Shown here in pieces: positions 19,202-30,837 of a DNA stretch of 64,000 nt; the stretch's first letter is position 1; every line of letters begins with the position of its first letter. The notes beneath the pieces are model-generated. The model had not been told where the DNA came from. It made no database searches and saw only the letters and a program-made list of their open reading frames with translations. The position numbers and the translations under genes were made by a program. Origin of the DNA: Billgrantia pellis (GTDB taxonomy: Bacteria > Pseudomonadota > Gammaproteobacteria > Pseudomonadales > Halomonadaceae); NCBI RefSeq assembly GCF_008297955.1, contig NZ_VTPY01000001.1, positions 310,001-374,000 of the forward strand, written 5' to 3'.

Positions 19202-21868
19202 ATGAGACGCAAGCTGACCATTGCCATGCTTCTGTCGCTATCGACAGCCGGTTCGCCCCTGGCGCTGGCTCTCGGCGTGGGTGAGGCCAACGTGCGCTCC
19301 ACGCTCAACGCACCGCTGCGGGCCGTCGTTCCGCTCACCGATACCGCGGGCCTCGACCCCGAGCGGCTCAAGGTGAGTGTCGCTGATGCACGAGAGTTCG
19401 AATCCGCCGGACTGGCCCGTACGTCACTCGCGGCCAGCGTGCGTGCCGATGTCGACGTGCGCCAGGGACAATGGGTGGTCACGCTCGCCAGCGAGCGGGC
19501 GGTACGCGAACCGTGGATGGATCTGCTGCTGCGCTTCGATTGGCCGGATGGTCGTCAATACCGCGAACTCACCTTGCTGGTCGACCCGCCCGGCTATGAA
19601 CAGTTGCCGGTGCTTGTCAACGGTACGACCGCCTCGCGTCGCGCAGCGAGCGAGCGTGACGCGGCCGAGGGCGCTTCGACCCCTGGCACCGTGGCGGCCG
19701 CGCGCCAGCCGGTATCGAGCGGGCACGGTGACCCCGCCTGGGTTGGCAGTGGCGATACGCTGTGGTCGGTGGCCGGCCGGCTGCGGCCCGATAGCGCTAT
19801 CGACATGGACCAGATGATGGTGGCACTGGTCGAAGCCAATCCCGAGATATTCCCTTCGGGCAACATCAACGCCATGAAAGCGGGACATACCCTGGTGGTG
19901 CCATCCCGCGACGCCATCGCCTCGCGCTCGCCGGCGGAAGCCGAGCGTATCGTCCAGGCCATGAACCAGGTCTGGGCCAGTCGAGGCAGTGGCGCCCCCG
20001 CTCGCGTACCGCTAGGCACGTCCGCGAGCGCATCTGGCGAACCGGAATCGGTCCCGGCGGTTCAGGCGATTGCCCCCGAACGGACGCCCTCCGCGGCGGC
20101 TTCCTACGAGACATCCCCAGCCACGTCGGAAGTGAGCGCCGACGCATCCGCTTCGAGCGCCGAGCCGCCACGCCTGACGTTGTTGAGCGATGCCGAACTG
20201 GCAGCGGAGGCCGCCCTGGACATGGCCAGTGGCGAAGGGGTTTCGTCAGGGGACAATCCGCGGATCGATGCCCATGTCCTGGCGGCGCTGGGTGCCGGCA
20301 ACCTGGCATGGGAGCGAGGCAATACGGAACGCGACCGGCTCGCGCAGCCATGGCGGGAGAACCGGGCGGCGTTCGCGGAGATCAAGGCTGAACGCGATGC
20401 CATGGAGCGGGAGCTAAGCGCGCTGCGCGGCGAGGTCGACGCCATGCGTGACCAGTTGGCTGCGCTGTTGGCCAACAGTGAGGACACGGAGGAGGGCGCC
20501 GGCCTGGGGCGCACCCTCCCCCAGGAGTCGCATTCCGAAACCTCGCCCTGGTGGGGGGCGCTGTATCCGGGCAGACTCGATCCGAGCCTGATACTGGGTG
20601 GAGCGGGGCTGGTTGCGCTGCTCGCTCTATGGCTATGGGGGCGCCGACGCCGCCAGCAGGAGGCTTCGTCATCCCAAGGGTTCTCGTCCATGTCTAACGT
20701 GATTCACGGCATGCCGTCTCCCGCCGACGCCATGCCGCCGTCCACGGCCGGCACCTCGGTGCTTCCCATGACGGCGGGCATGACCGTCGGCAGCGCCGAA
20801 CCCGGGGAGACGCCGCACAGGCGCGTCACGACGCCTCAGGCCGAAGCCATCAGCGAGGCGGATATCTTCATGGCCTATGGGCGCTACGATCAGGCGAGGG
20901 AATTGCTGGAGGCCAGCCTCGAGCACGAGCCGGAGCGCCATGACCTGCGCCTCAAGCTGCTCAACGTGCAAGTGGAGCAAGGGCATTGGGAAGCCGCCGA
21001 GGGGGAAGTGCAGAAGCTGGCCGAAGCGGGCGATTCCGCCCTGCTGGCCGAGGCCGGCCGGCTGATGGCCCGGCACCAGGCGGCGCGTGCCGGTACCGAA
21101 GGGGCTAAGGGCGAAGGCGAAACGAGAGCCGTGCCGACGGATACGATCGAGCCGAAGGACGAAAGGCTTCCGGTCCAGGAGGGCGGCATGCCTGCCGACA
21201 TGGCGCGTGGACTCGAGGCGGAGGACGGGAGTGCGAGCGAAGCCATGCCGTCTCAGGCAGAATCGGCGAGCGAGATGCCAGGGGAAGAAGCGGACGTCGT
21301 CAGGCAGGAGATCAACGAATCGAATGACGCCAATGGCGAAGGGAAGGCGGAACCCTCCGACGAAGCGACGCACCGGGTTACCCGGAGCCTGGCGGCCGAA
21401 GCGGGCATGGGGCTGGCGCCGCCCGAGCAGAGCGGGGCGGTGGAATGGGACGTGATCGATTATCAGCCTCCATCGCTCGACCCCGAGCCGCCGCAGCGAG
21501 TGGAGACGCCGATGCAGCCCCGTGTCGAGTTTACCCTGGTAGAGTCGGGGAGCGGGCGGATGGCCGAAACGGGGGCGTCCGACGTGACCGGAACGGGCGG
21601 CTTCACGCCCGAAGGCGGCCAGGAGCGTGACAGCGTGGCGCCTGAGCCCGATTGGGAGGTGGAGGAGGTAGCCTTTCCGCCGCTGGATCAGGATAATGAC
21701 GGGTTCCCTGACCAGGATGAACGGCAGCGGGAACTCGAGTGGGCTCGGCGTCTGCTCGAGGACGGCGAGCCCGAGCGTGCTCGCCCGATGCTGCGGCGGC
21801 TGGCTGACGAAGGTGATCAACGGCTGCGCGACCAGGCTCAGGACCTGATCACCCACTACCGACTCTGA
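19202..21868 (+). CDS. fimV: FimV/HubP-type polar hub protein
   Basis: 888 residues. A signal peptide (AMLLSLSTAGSPLALA) precedes LGVGEANVRSTLNAPLRAVV, the start of the FimV N-terminal domain (LKVSVADAREFESAG; EPWMDLLLRFDWPDG). A LysM-like module follows (GDTLWSVAGRLRPDS, VEANPEIFPSGNINAMKAG). Then come a coiled-coil and low-complexity region, one transmembrane helix near residue 465 (LILGGAGLVALLALWLW), and a long acidic cytoplasmic part. TPR-like units (ADIFMAYGRYDQARELLEAS; LEWARRLLEDGEPERARPML) end it. FimV/HubP organises the cell pole and supports type IV pili. It lies between asd and truA, as in Pseudomonas. Confidence 0.9.
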   Translation: MRRKLTIAMLLSLSTAGSPLALALGVGEANVRSTLNAPLRAVVPLTDTAGLDPERLKVSVADAREFESAGLARTSLAASVRADVDVRQGQWVVTLASERAVREPWMDLLLRFDWPDGRQYRELTLLVDPPGYEQLPVLVNGTTASRRAASERDAAEGASTPGTVAAARQPVSSGHGDPAWVGSGDTLWSVAGRLRPDSAIDMDQMMVALVEANPEIFPSGNINAMKAGHTLVVPSRDAIASRSPAEAERIVQAMNQVWASRGSGAPARVPLGTSASASGEPESVPAVQAIAPERTPSAAASYETSPATSEVSADASASSAEPPRLTLLSDAELAAEAALDMASGEGVSSGDNPRIDAHVLAALGAGNLAWERGNTERDRLAQPWRENRAAFAEIKAERDAMERELSALRGEVDAMRDQLAALLANSEDTEEGAGLGRTLPQESHSETSPWWGALYPGRLDPSLILGGAGLVALLALWLWGRRRRQQEASSSQGFSSMSNVIHGMPSPADAMPPSTAGTSVLPMTAGMTVGSAEPGETPHRRVTTPQAEAISEADIFMAYGRYDQARELLEASLEHEPERHDLRLKLLNVQVEQGHWEAAEGEVQKLAEAGDSALLAEAGRLMARHQAARAGTEGAKGEGETRAVPTDTIEPKDERLPVQEGGMPADMARGLEAEDGSASEAMPSQAESASEMPGEEADVVRQEINESNDANGEGKAEPSDEATHRVTRSLAAEAGMGLAPPEQSGAVEWDVIDYQPPSLDPEPPQRVETPMQPRVEFTLVESGSGRMAETGASDVTGTGGFTPEGGQERDSVAPEPDWEVEEVAFPPLDQDNDGFPDQDERQRELEWARRLLEDGEPERARPMLRRLADEGDQRLRDQAQDLITHYRL

Positions 21869-21875
21869 TGGCCGC

Positions 21876-22820
21876 ATGACCCTGTTTCGACTCCTTGACG
21901 ATCACCATCCCTTGAAAGGCCGTCTGGCGCTGGGGGTGGAATATGACGGCAGCGCCTATTGTGGCTGGCAGCGCCTGAAGCACGCCCCCTCAATCCAGGC
22001 CGCATTGGAGCGGGCGCTATCCAAGGTCGCCAGCCGGCCGGTGACGGTGCATGCCAGTGGGCGCACCGACTCTGGGGTACATGCCACTCGGCAGATCGTC
22101 CATTTCGACGTGCCTTCGCCTCGCTCGCAGAAGGCCTGGGTGTTCGGCGTCAATGCCAATTTGCCGCGGGACATCGCCGTGCGCTGGGTGCGCGAGGTGC
22201 CGGACGATTTTCATGCCCGCTTCAAGGCGCTGGCGCGTCGCTACCGCTACATTATCCTCAATCAGCCGAGTCGTCCGGTGCTGGAGCGGGCCAACGCCAC
22301 CTGGTGTCGCGACCCGCTCGACGCCGAGGCGATGCATCGCGCCGCTCAGGTGTTGGTGGGCGAGCACGATTTCTCTAGCTTCCGCGCGGCCGGCTGTCAA
22401 TCGAAGACGCCCTGGCGCCACTTGCACTTCATCGAGGTGCATCGGCATGGGCCGCTGATCGTGATCGACGTGCAGGGCAACGCTTTCCTGCACCATATGA
22501 TTCGCAACATTGCCGGCGCGCTGGTCACCGTGGGACGCGGTGAGCGCGGCGACGATTACCTGGCCGAGTTGCTGGCGCTCAAGGACCGCACTCGCTCCGA
22601 CGTTACCGCCCCGGCCTGTGGGCTGCACTTCGTCGATTCGCTCTACGACGACTCCTGGGGACTCCCGCGCGAGCCGCTGGGGCCAAACCTGCTGGCCTTC
22701 CTCGGTGAATGGACCGGCGAGCGCGAACTGCCGAACTGTCCCATGGTCGAATTTCGTCGAGGTCGCCCCGTGACCGAGACGCGTGCAAGCGATCCCCAAC
22801 TGGAGGAGAAGTCCTCATGA
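21876..22820 (+). CDS. truA: tRNA pseudouridine(38-40) synthase
   Basis: 314 residues, longer than the usual 270 because of N- and C-terminal extensions. It isomerises uridines 38-40 in tRNA anticodon arms. [17 protein letters not shown] starts the domain. [20 protein letters not shown] carries the catalytic Asp. [29 protein letters not shown] and [20 protein letters not shown] are family motifs. It starts 8 bases after fimV, and its stop overlaps the trpF start as ATGA. This places it in one long transcript from fimV to trpA. Confidence 0.97.
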   Translation: MTLFRLLDDHHPLKGRLALGVEYDGSAYCGWQRLKHAPSIQAALERALSKVASRPVTVHASGRTDSGVHATRQIVHFDVPSPRSQKAWVFGVNANLPRDIAVRWVREVPDDFHARFKALARRYRYIILNQPSRPVLERANATWCRDPLDAEAMHRAAQVLVGEHDFSSFRAAGCQSKTPWRHLHFIEVHRHGPLIVIDVQGNAFLHHMIRNIAGALVTVGRGERGDDYLAELLALKDRTRSDVTAPACGLHFVDSLYDDSWGLPREPLGPNLLAFLGEWTGERELPNCPMVEFRRGRPVTETRASDPQLEEKSS

Positions 22821-23464
22821 CGATGACCGGCACAGCGGGGCGTACCCGCATCAAGTTCTGCGGCCTGACCCGCGAGCGGGACGTGGACGATGCCGTGGCT
22901 GCCGGTGCCGATGCCCTCGGCTTCGTGCTCTGGCCCGGCAGTCGCCGCTACGTCGACGAGGATCGCCTCGCCGTGCTGACCGCCCAGGTGCCGGCCTTCG
23001 TCACTCGCGTGGGGCTGTTCGTCGACGCGTCGCCCGAACTCGTACTACGTGCGAGCCGTCACCTGGATCTGCTGCAGTTCCATGGCGACGAGACACCGGC
23101 GTACTGTGCCGGTTTCGAACGGCCCTGGATCAAGGCGCTGCGCATGCGCGACGGCCTCGATCTGAGTGCCGCTGCCGACGCCTACGATGGCGCCCAGGCG
23201 CTGCTGCTGGACGCGTATCGCCCGGGGGTGCCGGGAGGTACCGGGGAAACGTTCGATTGGTCGCGAATCCCCGCAAGCCTGGCAAAACCTGTTATTCTCG
23301 CCGGTGGGTTGACGGCGGACAATGTGGCCGATGCCATCGTGCGCGTGCGCCCCTTCGCGGTGGATGTCTCCGGCGGGGTGGAGATTGCGCCCGGCCACAA
23401 GGATCCGCAGCGACTGGTGGCGTTTGCCCACGCGGTGAACGCCACCGACCGGTCGCGCGGCTGA
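22817..23464 (+). CDS. trpF: Phosphoribosylanthranilate isomerase
   Basis: 215 residues. It catalyses the third step of tryptophan synthesis from anthranilate. [20 protein letters not shown] carries the catalytic Cys. [16 protein letters not shown] and [13 protein letters not shown] follow. The C-terminal phosphate-binding part has [10 protein letters not shown] with the catalytic Asp. ATG 22817 overlaps the truA stop (ATGA), with GGAGGAG upstream. The truA-trpF pairing is conserved in Pseudomonas; here trpB and trpA follow immediately. Confidence 0.97.
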   Translation: MTMTGTAGRTRIKFCGLTRERDVDDAVAAGADALGFVLWPGSRRYVDEDRLAVLTAQVPAFVTRVGLFVDASPELVLRASRHLDLLQFHGDETPAYCAGFERPWIKALRMRDGLDLSAAADAYDGAQALLLDAYRPGVPGGTGETFDWSRIPASLAKPVILAGGLTADNVADAIVRVRPFAVDVSGGVEIAPGHKDPQRLVAFAHAVNATDRSRG

Positions 23465-23532
23465 GCCCGTGCCGCTACCTCGTCTTCCCGATCTTATCCT
23501 GTTCCTTCTGGCGATCCTGTGAGGTGTCTTTC

Positions 23533-24747
23533 GTGAGCAAGTTCAGTGACCTGACCCGACTGCCGGATACCCGCGGGCATTTCGGCCCCTATGGCGGCCG
23601 GTTCGTCTCGGAGACCCTGAGCTTCGCCCTGGACGAACTGGAGAAGACCTACCTGAGTCTTCGCGACGATCCGGATTTCCAGGCCGAATTCGACTATGAC
23701 CTGGCCCACTATGTGGGCCGTCCGTCACCGCTCTATCATGCCGAGCGATGGTCGAAGCAGCTCGGCGGGGCACAGGTCTGGCTCAAGCGCGAGGACCTCA
23801 ATCACACCGGTGCGCACAAGGTGAACAACACCATCGGCCAGGCCCTGTTGGCCAAGATGAGTGGCAAGCCGCGAGTGATCGCCGAAACCGGCGCCGGCCA
23901 GCATGGCGTGGCCACCGCCACGGTGGCGGCGCGTCTCGGTCTCGCGTGCGAGGTCTACATGGGTGCCGAGGATGTCGAGCGCCAGAAGCTCAACGTCTAT
24001 CGCATGCGCTTGCTCGGCGCCACCGTGATACCGGTGACCTCGGGCACGCGCACCCTCAAGGACGCCATGAACGAGGCGCTGCGCGATTGGGTGACCAACG
24101 TCGACGATACCTTCTACATCATCGGCACCGTGGCTGGGCCGCACCCCTATCCCATGCTGGTGCGCGACTTCAACGCCGTGGTCGGGCGCGAGGCGCGCCG
24201 CCAGTCGCTGGAGGAGTTCGGCAAGCTGCCCGACGCGCTGATCGCCTGCGTTGGCGGCGGCTCCAACGCCATGGGGTTGTTCTATCCCTTCGTCGAGGAT
24301 GACGAGGTTGCCATGTACGGCGTCGAGGCCGGCGGCGACGGCGTCGATACCGGGCGCCATGCCGCGCCGCTGGCGTCGAATGCGCCGCGCGGCGTGCTGC
24401 ACGGCAACCGCACCTACCTGATGTCCGACGAGGGCGGCCAGGTCTCGGATACCCATTCGATCTCGGCCGGCCTGGACTACCCCGGCGTGGGTCCCGAGCA
24501 TGCGCTGTGGAAGGACGTGGGCCGAGTCAATTACGTGGCCGCCAACGACGACGCCGTGCTCGAGGCGTTCCGCGAATTGACGCGGGTAGAGGGCATCATG
24601 CCCGCACTGGAATCGGCCCATGCCCTGGCCCATGCCAAGGTGCTGGCGCCGACCATGCGGCCCGACCAGCATATCGTCGTCAACCTCTCGGGGCGCGGCG
24701 ACAAGGACATCATGACGGTCGCCAAGATCGACGGGCTGGAGTTTTGA
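23533..24747 (+). CDS. trpB: Tryptophan synthase beta chain
   Basis: 404 residues. It condenses indole and serine with pyridoxal phosphate. [15 protein letters not shown] is the standard start. K96 in [16 protein letters not shown] binds [19 protein letters not shown] carries the catalytic Glu, and [15 protein letters not shown] is the phosphate loop. I chose GTG 23533, with GAGG eight bases upstream. The open frame extends far upstream, but only through trpF in another frame. trpA starts two bases after its stop. Confidence 0.98.
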   Translation: MSKFSDLTRLPDTRGHFGPYGGRFVSETLSFALDELEKTYLSLRDDPDFQAEFDYDLAHYVGRPSPLYHAERWSKQLGGAQVWLKREDLNHTGAHKVNNTIGQALLAKMSGKPRVIAETGAGQHGVATATVAARLGLACEVYMGAEDVERQKLNVYRMRLLGATVIPVTSGTRTLKDAMNEALRDWVTNVDDTFYIIGTVAGPHPYPMLVRDFNAVVGREARRQSLEEFGKLPDALIACVGGGSNAMGLFYPFVEDDEVAMYGVEAGGDGVDTGRHAAPLASNAPRGVLHGNRTYLMSDEGGQVSDTHSISAGLDYPGVGPEHALWKDVGRVNYVAANDDAVLEAFRELTRVEGIMPALESAHALAHAKVLAPTMRPDQHIVVNLSGRGDKDIMTVAKIDGLEF

Positions 24748-24749
24748 GA

Positions 24750-25565
24750 ATGAATCGAATCGACCGACGCTTCGCCGAACTCAAGGCTCAGGGCCGCCGG
24801 GCACTGATTCCCTACATCACCGCCGGCGACCCCGCACCGCAGTACACCGTCGGTTTCCTGCACGCGCTGGTGGCAGCCGGTGCCGATGTGCTCGAGCTGG
24901 GTGTGCCATTCTCCGATCCCATGGCCGATGGCCCGGTGATTCAGAAGGCCTGCGAACGGGCGCTCAGGCACAACGTACGCCTGAGTCAACTGTTCGAGAT
25001 GGTGCGGGAATTTCGCCAGACCGATCGCGACACGCCGATCGTGCTGATGGGCTACCTCAACCCTGTCGAGCGCATCGGTCTCGAGGCCTTTGCCGATCAG
25101 GCCGCAGACGCCGGTATCGACGGCGTGCTGACCGTCGACATGCCGCCCGAGGAGGCCGATGAGTTCGGTCCGATCCTCAAGGCGCGCGGACTCGCCTCGA
25201 TCTTTCTCGTCGCCCCTACCACTTCAAGGGAACGGGCCGCTACAATATGCGCCCATGGCGAGGGCTACCTCTACTACGTCGCGCTCAAGGGCGTGACCGG
25301 GGCCGCAACGCTCAACGCCGATGACGTGGCAAGCCACCTGGCGCCCCTGCGTGGACTGACCGATCTGCCGTTGTGCGTCGGCTTCGGCATTCGCGACGGC
25401 GCCTCGGCCGCCGAGGTCGGCAAGGTGGCGGATGGCGTCATCGTCGGTAGCGCCCTGGTCGGGCGCATTGCCGAGCATGCCGAGCATCCGGAGACGATTG
25501 CAGGGGAGCTGTCGGCGGTGCTCGCCGAGATGCGCCAGGCTCTGGATGCGCTGCCGCCGCGCTAG
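24750..25565 (+). CDS. trpA: Tryptophan synthase alpha chain
   Basis: 271 residues. It releases indole from indole-glycerol phosphate and channels it to Trp[17 protein letters not shown] and [16 protein letters not shown] hold the catalytic Glu and Asp. [45 protein letters not shown] and [16 protein letters not shown] (phosphate site) follow. ATG 24750 lies two bases after trpB. A hairpin at 25610 precedes accD. Confidence 0.98.
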   Translation: MNRIDRRFAELKAQGRRALIPYITAGDPAPQYTVGFLHALVAAGADVLELGVPFSDPMADGPVIQKACERALRHNVRLSQLFEMVREFRQTDRDTPIVLMGYLNPVERIGLEAFADQAADAGIDGVLTVDMPPEEADEFGPILKARGLASIFLVAPTTSRERAATICAHGEGYLYYVALKGVTGAATLNADDVASHLAPLRGLTDLPLCVGFGIRDGASAAEVGKVADGVIVGSALVGRIAEHAEHPETIAGELSAVLAEMRQALDALPPR

Positions 25566-25609
25566 GCTTTGTCCGAATCGTTGCCCTTGCCCAAGGTTAT
25601 GACTCACGA

Positions 25610-25628
25610 CGCCCGGTCCTACCGGGCG
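25610..25628 (+). terminator. Hairpin between trpA and accD
   Basis: CGCCCGGT-CCT-ACCGGGCG forms a perfect 8-bp stem with a 3-base loop. No T-run follows, so it is at best a weak terminator. It may instead be a processing or pause site that separates trpBA from accD-folC. Confidence 0.45.
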
Positions 25629-25641
25629 CAACAGCATACGG

Positions 25642-26682
<1,041 letters not shown>

Positions 26683-26687
26683 CGCCC

Positions 26688-27974
26688 GTGCCCCCTTCTG
26701 ACGCATCGCGCCTCGACGCCTGGCTGGCGTATCTGGAGCAGGTCCACCCGGTGGGGATCGACCTCGGCCTCGACAGGGTCGCCGAGGTCGCTCGCCGCAT
26801 GGGGGTGTTGCAGACGCGCCCGGCCGGGTGTGTCATTACCGTCGCCGGTACCAATGGAAAGGGGTCCACGGTAGCCATGCTCGAAGCCGTGGCGCGCGCT
26901 CATGGCGTGACTACCGCCGCCTACACGTCTCCCCATCTCTTGCGTTACAACGAACGGCTGCGATTGAACGGTAGCGAGGCGGACGACGCCACGCTGATGG
27001 CCGGCTTCGAAGCCGTTGAAGCTGCGCGACTGGACGGTGAGCCGGTCAGCCTGACCTATTTCGAAGCGGGAACGCTGGCTGCCCTATGGGCGATTGGCCG
27101 TCAACGACCCGATGTCGCCATTCTTGAGGTTGGGCTGGGTGGACGCCTCGATGCGGTCAACGTAATCGACACCGACGTGGGGGTCGTCACGACCATCGCT
27201 CGAGATCATGCCGCCTTTCTGGGCGACGATCTGGAGGGTATCGGCCGCGAGAAGGCCGGTATCTTGCGTGCGGGCCGTCCAGCCGTGCTGGGCAGTCGGG
27301 CGCTTCCTGCCAGTGTGCGAGACGGCGCTGTCGCCCTTGGCGCGCCTGTGGTGGCGCTGGGCGAAGCGTTCGACTGGCATCGTGCGGTGCCTGGCCGCTG
27401 GGAATGGAACGGCTTGGGCCGCGATGGCGCCTGCCTCAGCCTGACCGATTTGCCCGATCCGGGCTTGCCGCTGGACAATGCGGCCACGGCCCTGCAGGCA
27501 CTGGCATCGGCCGGCATTGCGCTGGAAACGACAGCCTGTCGACACGCGCTGAGCGCCGTGCAGCTGCCGGGCCGCATGCAGTGGTTGGGGCCATGGTGTC
27601 TCGACGTCGGTCACAATCCCCATGCCGCCGCTTATCTCGCCGGGCAGCTCAGTGTCAGACCCAGCCGCGGTCGCACCTGGGTACTGCTCGGCATGTTGGG
27701 CGACAAGGACGCCGACGGCGTGATAGCGGCGTTGAATAGAGTGGCGGACGGCTGGGTGGCGGTATCCCTGGATGGCGAGCGCGCACGCAGTGCCGAGGAC
27801 TTGGCCGCGCGGATCGAGGCGCAGGGCGGGCATGTCGCCTATCGGGGGGAGTCGCCCGAAGCCGGTGCGCGATGGTTGGCCGAGCGCCTGGGGCCCGATG
27901 ACCGTGTGCTGGCGTGCGGCTCCTTCTTAACCGTTGCGGCCATATTGACATGGAAACAGGCGCAGATGGCCTAG
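26688..27974 (+). CDS. folC: Dihydrofolate synthase / folylpolyglutamate synthase
   Basis: 428 residues, standard. It adds glutamate to dihydropteroate and to folates. The P-loop is VAGTNGKGS (residues 52-60). AAYTSPHLLRYNERLRLNG is the FolC substrate loop, and ILEVGLGGRLDAVNVID is a Mur-ligase-type motif. LDVGHNPHAAAYLAG starts the C-terminal domain. Translation starts at GTG 26688, five bases after accD, and the accD-folC order is widely conserved. A SPOR-domain gene follows. Confidence 0.97.
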   Translation: MPPSDASRLDAWLAYLEQVHPVGIDLGLDRVAEVARRMGVLQTRPAGCVITVAGTNGKGSTVAMLEAVARAHGVTTAAYTSPHLLRYNERLRLNGSEADDATLMAGFEAVEAARLDGEPVSLTYFEAGTLAALWAIGRQRPDVAILEVGLGGRLDAVNVIDTDVGVVTTIARDHAAFLGDDLEGIGREKAGILRAGRPAVLGSRALPASVRDGAVALGAPVVALGEAFDWHRAVPGRWEWNGLGRDGACLSLTDLPDPGLPLDNAATALQALASAGIALETTACRHALSAVQLPGRMQWLGPWCLDVGHNPHAAAYLAGQLSVRPSRGRTWVLLGMLGDKDADGVIAALNRVADGWVAVSLDGERARSAEDLAARIEAQGGHVAYRGESPEAGARWLAERLGPDDRVLACGSFLTVAAILTWKQAQMA

Positions 27975-27992
27975 CCTGGGGCAGGAGGGCAT

Positions 27993-28682
27993 ATGAAGTA
28001 CGGGATGCGTGAACGAATCAGCGGGGCAGTCATCCTGGTCGCGCTGGCGGTGATCTTCGTGCCGATGCTGTTCGACGAGCCGGCGCCGCGCGATGAGAGG
28101 CCGCAGCCGAAGCTCACCATCGAACAGCCGGTACAGGTGGAGCGCCGTGACGTGCCCGACCCCCAGCCGCCGGAAAGCCTGGGACAGATTCGCCCGCCCG
28201 AGACACAGGCCCCCCGGGTCGAGCCGCCCGCGTCACTGGAAGAAGAGCCGGGGGCTGAATCGTCGCCAGGGATCGAGGTGCCGCCCGTGGTCGCGTCGCC
28301 GTCTTCCGGTGGCGAGCCCAATGCGTCGTCTACCGCCGCCGAGACGCCGCGGGAGGATCCGATTGCCGAATTGGCCCAGGCAGCTTCCGAGCGTATCGAT
28401 AGCGAGCGGCAAACTGACGAGTCCGGCCGCTCCCCCGTATCCGCTACGCCCGATGGTGAGTGGGCCGTTCAAGTCGGCAGCTTCGGCGAAGTGGGCAACG
28501 CCGAACGCCTGCAGGCACGGCTGCAGGCGCAAGGGTTTTCGGTCTACAGCCGTCGTCGGGACAATGGCATGACGACGGTTTACGTGGGACCCTACGCCAG
28601 TTCCGATGCGGGTGAACAGGCCATGAGCGAGGTCAAGGAGCAGGCCAACCTGCAGGGCCTGCTGGTTCGGGTAAGAGAGTGA
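27993..28682 (+). CDS. SPOR-domain protein (DedD-like)
   Basis: 229 residues. One N-terminal membrane anchor (ISGAVILVALAVIFVPMLF) is followed by a long Pro/Glu-rich periplasmic linker (residues about 30-150). The C-terminal SPOR domain is WAVQVGSFGEVGNAERLQAR, SVYSRRRDNGMTTVYVGPYA. SPOR domains bind denuded septal peptidoglycan, so this is a likely cell-division protein of the DedD type. The folC-dedD-cvpA-purF order matches E. coli and Pseudomonas. cvpA starts four bases after its stop. Confidence 0.9.
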   Translation: MKYGMRERISGAVILVALAVIFVPMLFDEPAPRDERPQPKLTIEQPVQVERRDVPDPQPPESLGQIRPPETQAPRVEPPASLEEEPGAESSPGIEVPPVVASPSSGGEPNASSTAAETPREDPIAELAQAASERIDSERQTDESGRSPVSATPDGEWAVQVGSFGEVGNAERLQARLQAQGFSVYSRRRDNGMTTVYVGPYASSDAGEQAMSEVKEQANLQGLLVRVRE

Positions 28683-28686
28683 GTCG

Positions 28687-29247
28687 ATGACGCTGACCTG
28701 GATCGACTGGGGTTTTCTGGCGCTTCTGTCCGTCTCGACCTTGGCTGGTTTCCTGCGTGGCCTGGTGCGCGAAGGCCTGGGGCTGGCCGCCTGGATCATC
28801 GCATTGCTGGCGGCGCGCCTGCTGGCCGAGCCGGTGGCCGACCTGCTCGCGGGGGTGATCGACAATCCCGATGGGCGGCTGGTGCTGGCGTTCGTGCTGG
28901 TCATTCTGGGCGTAGTATTGCTATGCGGCATTGTCATTCGCATGGTTCATGCGGCCGTGGAATGGGTCGGCATGGGGTTCTTCAACCGCGTGGCTGGCGC
29001 CTGCTTCGGAGCCGCGCGCGGCGCGGCGGTACTGGTGGTAGCCACGATACTCATCAGCCTGACGCCACTCGCTCAGTTGCAGGCGTGGCAGCACGCGCAG
29101 CTGCGGCCGGCCTTCGAGCAACTGCGAGACTGGGCAGTCGATCAGCTCGAGGGCTGGGAGGGGCGTGTGCCTCAGGCGGAAAGGTGGCGTCAACTTCCGC
29201 TCCCCGAGCGTATCGATGAAAGCGAGCGCGACGAGGGCACGCGCTGA
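28687..29247 (+). CDS. cvpA: CvpA family membrane protein
   Basis: 186 residues with four hydrophobic helices. It starts LTWIDWGFLALLSVSTLAGF and RGLVREGLGLAAWIIALLAA, the conserved CvpA opening. FNRVAGACFGAARGAAVLVV is the second conserved stretch. In E. coli it is needed for colicin V production and for envelope homeostasis; its molecular role is unclear. It sits directly upstream of purF, as nearly everywhere in gammaproteobacteria. Confidence 0.95.
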   Translation: MTLTWIDWGFLALLSVSTLAGFLRGLVREGLGLAAWIIALLAARLLAEPVADLLAGVIDNPDGRLVLAFVLVILGVVLLCGIVIRMVHAAVEWVGMGFFNRVAGACFGAARGAAVLVVATILISLTPLAQLQAWQHAQLRPAFEQLRDWAVDQLEGWEGRVPQAERWRQLPLPERIDESERDEGTR

Positions 29248-29305
29248 TGCAACACGGGTTTCTTCTGCCGGTCGCGGCCGGCAACAGCATGCGAGGTAAG
29301 GTGGA

Positions 29306-30829
29306 ATGTGCGGTATCGTAGGCCTTCTGGCCAAGCAGACCGTGAATCAGGCGATCTACGACGCTCTGACGGTGCTACAGCACCGCGGGCAGGATGCCGC
29401 CGGCATGATGACGTGGAACGACGGGCGCTTCCTGCTACGCAAGAGCAATGGCCTGGTACGCGACGTGTTCCACACCCGCCACATGGCGCGTCTCAAGGGC
29501 AACTTGGGCATCGGTCACGTGCGCTATCCCACCGCCGGTTCGGCGAGCGAGGCGGAGTCCCAGCCGTTCTACGTCAATTCGCCCTATGGCATCGCGCTTG
29601 CCCACAACGGCAACCTGACCAATTCGGATCAGCTCAAGCAGGAGCTCTTCTCTTCCGATCTGCGCCATATCAATACCAGTTCCGATTCCGAGGTGCTGCT
29701 CAACGTCTTCGCTCATGAACTGGGCAAGCAGGGGTTGCATCTGGCACCTGGCGACATCTTCGACGCGGTGCGTCGTGTGCACCGCCGTTGCCGCGGTGGC
29801 TATGCCGCGGTAGCCATCATCAACGGTGTCGGCCTGGTGGCGTTCCGCGACCCCAACGGCATCCGTCCGGTCGTGTTCGGTACCCGCGACGAGGGCGCCG
29901 GACAGGAGGTCATGATCGCCTCCGAGTCAGTGGCGCTCGACGTGGGAGGCTTCGAGCTGCACCGCGACCTGGCTCCGGGCGAGGCGATCTTTGTCGATAT
30001 GGACGGCAAGTTCCATACCCAACAGTGTGCCGATGCACCTTCGCTGGCGCCATGCATCTTCGAGCATGTCTACCTGGCACGCCCCGACTCCATCCTCGAC
30101 GGTGCCTATGTCTACGGGACGCGCATGCAGATGGGGCGCAAGCTCGGCGATCGCATCCGCAACGAATGGCCCGATCACGACATCGACGTGGTGATTCCGA
30201 TTCCCGATACCTCGCGGACCTCGGCGCTGGAGTTGGCCCAGCACCTGGGTGTCACCTACCGCGAAGGCTTCATGAAGAATCGCTATATCGGACGAACCTT
30301 CATCATGCCGGGACAGACCCAGCGCAAGAAGTCGGTGAGACAGAAGCTCAACGCCATCGGCATCGAATTCAAGGGCAAGAACGTGCTGCTGATGGATGAC
30401 TCCATCGTGCGCGGCACGACGTGCAAGCAAATCATCCAGATGGCCCGCGATGCCGGTGCCAACAAGGTCTATTTTGCCTCCGCGGCGCCGCCGGTACGCT
30501 ACCCTAACGTCTATGGCATCGACATGCCGGCGGCTTCGGAGCTGATCGCTCATGGGCGAAGCGAAGCGGAGGTGGGCGAGCTGATAGGCGCCGACCGCAT
30601 CTTCTACCAAGACCTGGAAGATCTCAAGGCGGCCTGCCGCGAGGTCAACCCCAGCCTCGAGCAGTTCGACTGCTCGGTATTCGATGGCCGCTACGTCACT
30701 GGCGACATCGATGAAGGCTACCTGTCGGCGCTCGAGGCGTCGCGCAACGATGCGGCCAAGGAGCAGCAGAGCCTCGGTGCGCATGCGCTGGTGGGCATGC
30801 ACAACCAGGAAGATGACATCGACGATTGA
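29306..30829 (+). CDS. purF: Amidophosphoribosyltransferase
   Basis: 507 residues. It catalyses the first committed step of purine synthesis (PRPP plus glutamine). MCGIVGLL exposes the catalytic Cys after Met removal. The glutaminase domain has [15 protein letters not shown] and [12 protein letters not shown]. The phosphoribosyltransferase loop [13 protein letters not shown] is near residue 370. [16 protein letters not shown] is also typical. It is followed by metZ, eight bases after its stop. A PurR-type operator is not evident upstream. Confidence 0.98.
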   Translation: MCGIVGLLAKQTVNQAIYDALTVLQHRGQDAAGMMTWNDGRFLLRKSNGLVRDVFHTRHMARLKGNLGIGHVRYPTAGSASEAESQPFYVNSPYGIALAHNGNLTNSDQLKQELFSSDLRHINTSSDSEVLLNVFAHELGKQGLHLAPGDIFDAVRRVHRRCRGGYAAVAIINGVGLVAFRDPNGIRPVVFGTRDEGAGQEVMIASESVALDVGGFELHRDLAPGEAIFVDMDGKFHTQQCADAPSLAPCIFEHVYLARPDSILDGAYVYGTRMQMGRKLGDRIRNEWPDHDIDVVIPIPDTSRTSALELAQHLGVTYREGFMKNRYIGRTFIMPGQTQRKKSVRQKLNAIGIEFKGKNVLLMDDSIVRGTTCKQIIQMARDAGANKVYFASAAPPVRYPNVYGIDMPAASELIAHGRSEAEVGELIGADRIFYQDLEDLKAACREVNPSLEQFDCSVFDGRYVTGDIDEGYLSALEASRNDAAKEQQSLGAHALVGMHNQEDDIDD

Positions 30830-30837
30830 GGGCCACC

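Noticed and set aside
20669..21877. 402-codon frame antisense to fimV
   Set aside because: Arg/His/Leu-rich translation typical of the complement of an acidic, GC-rich coding region; no motif.
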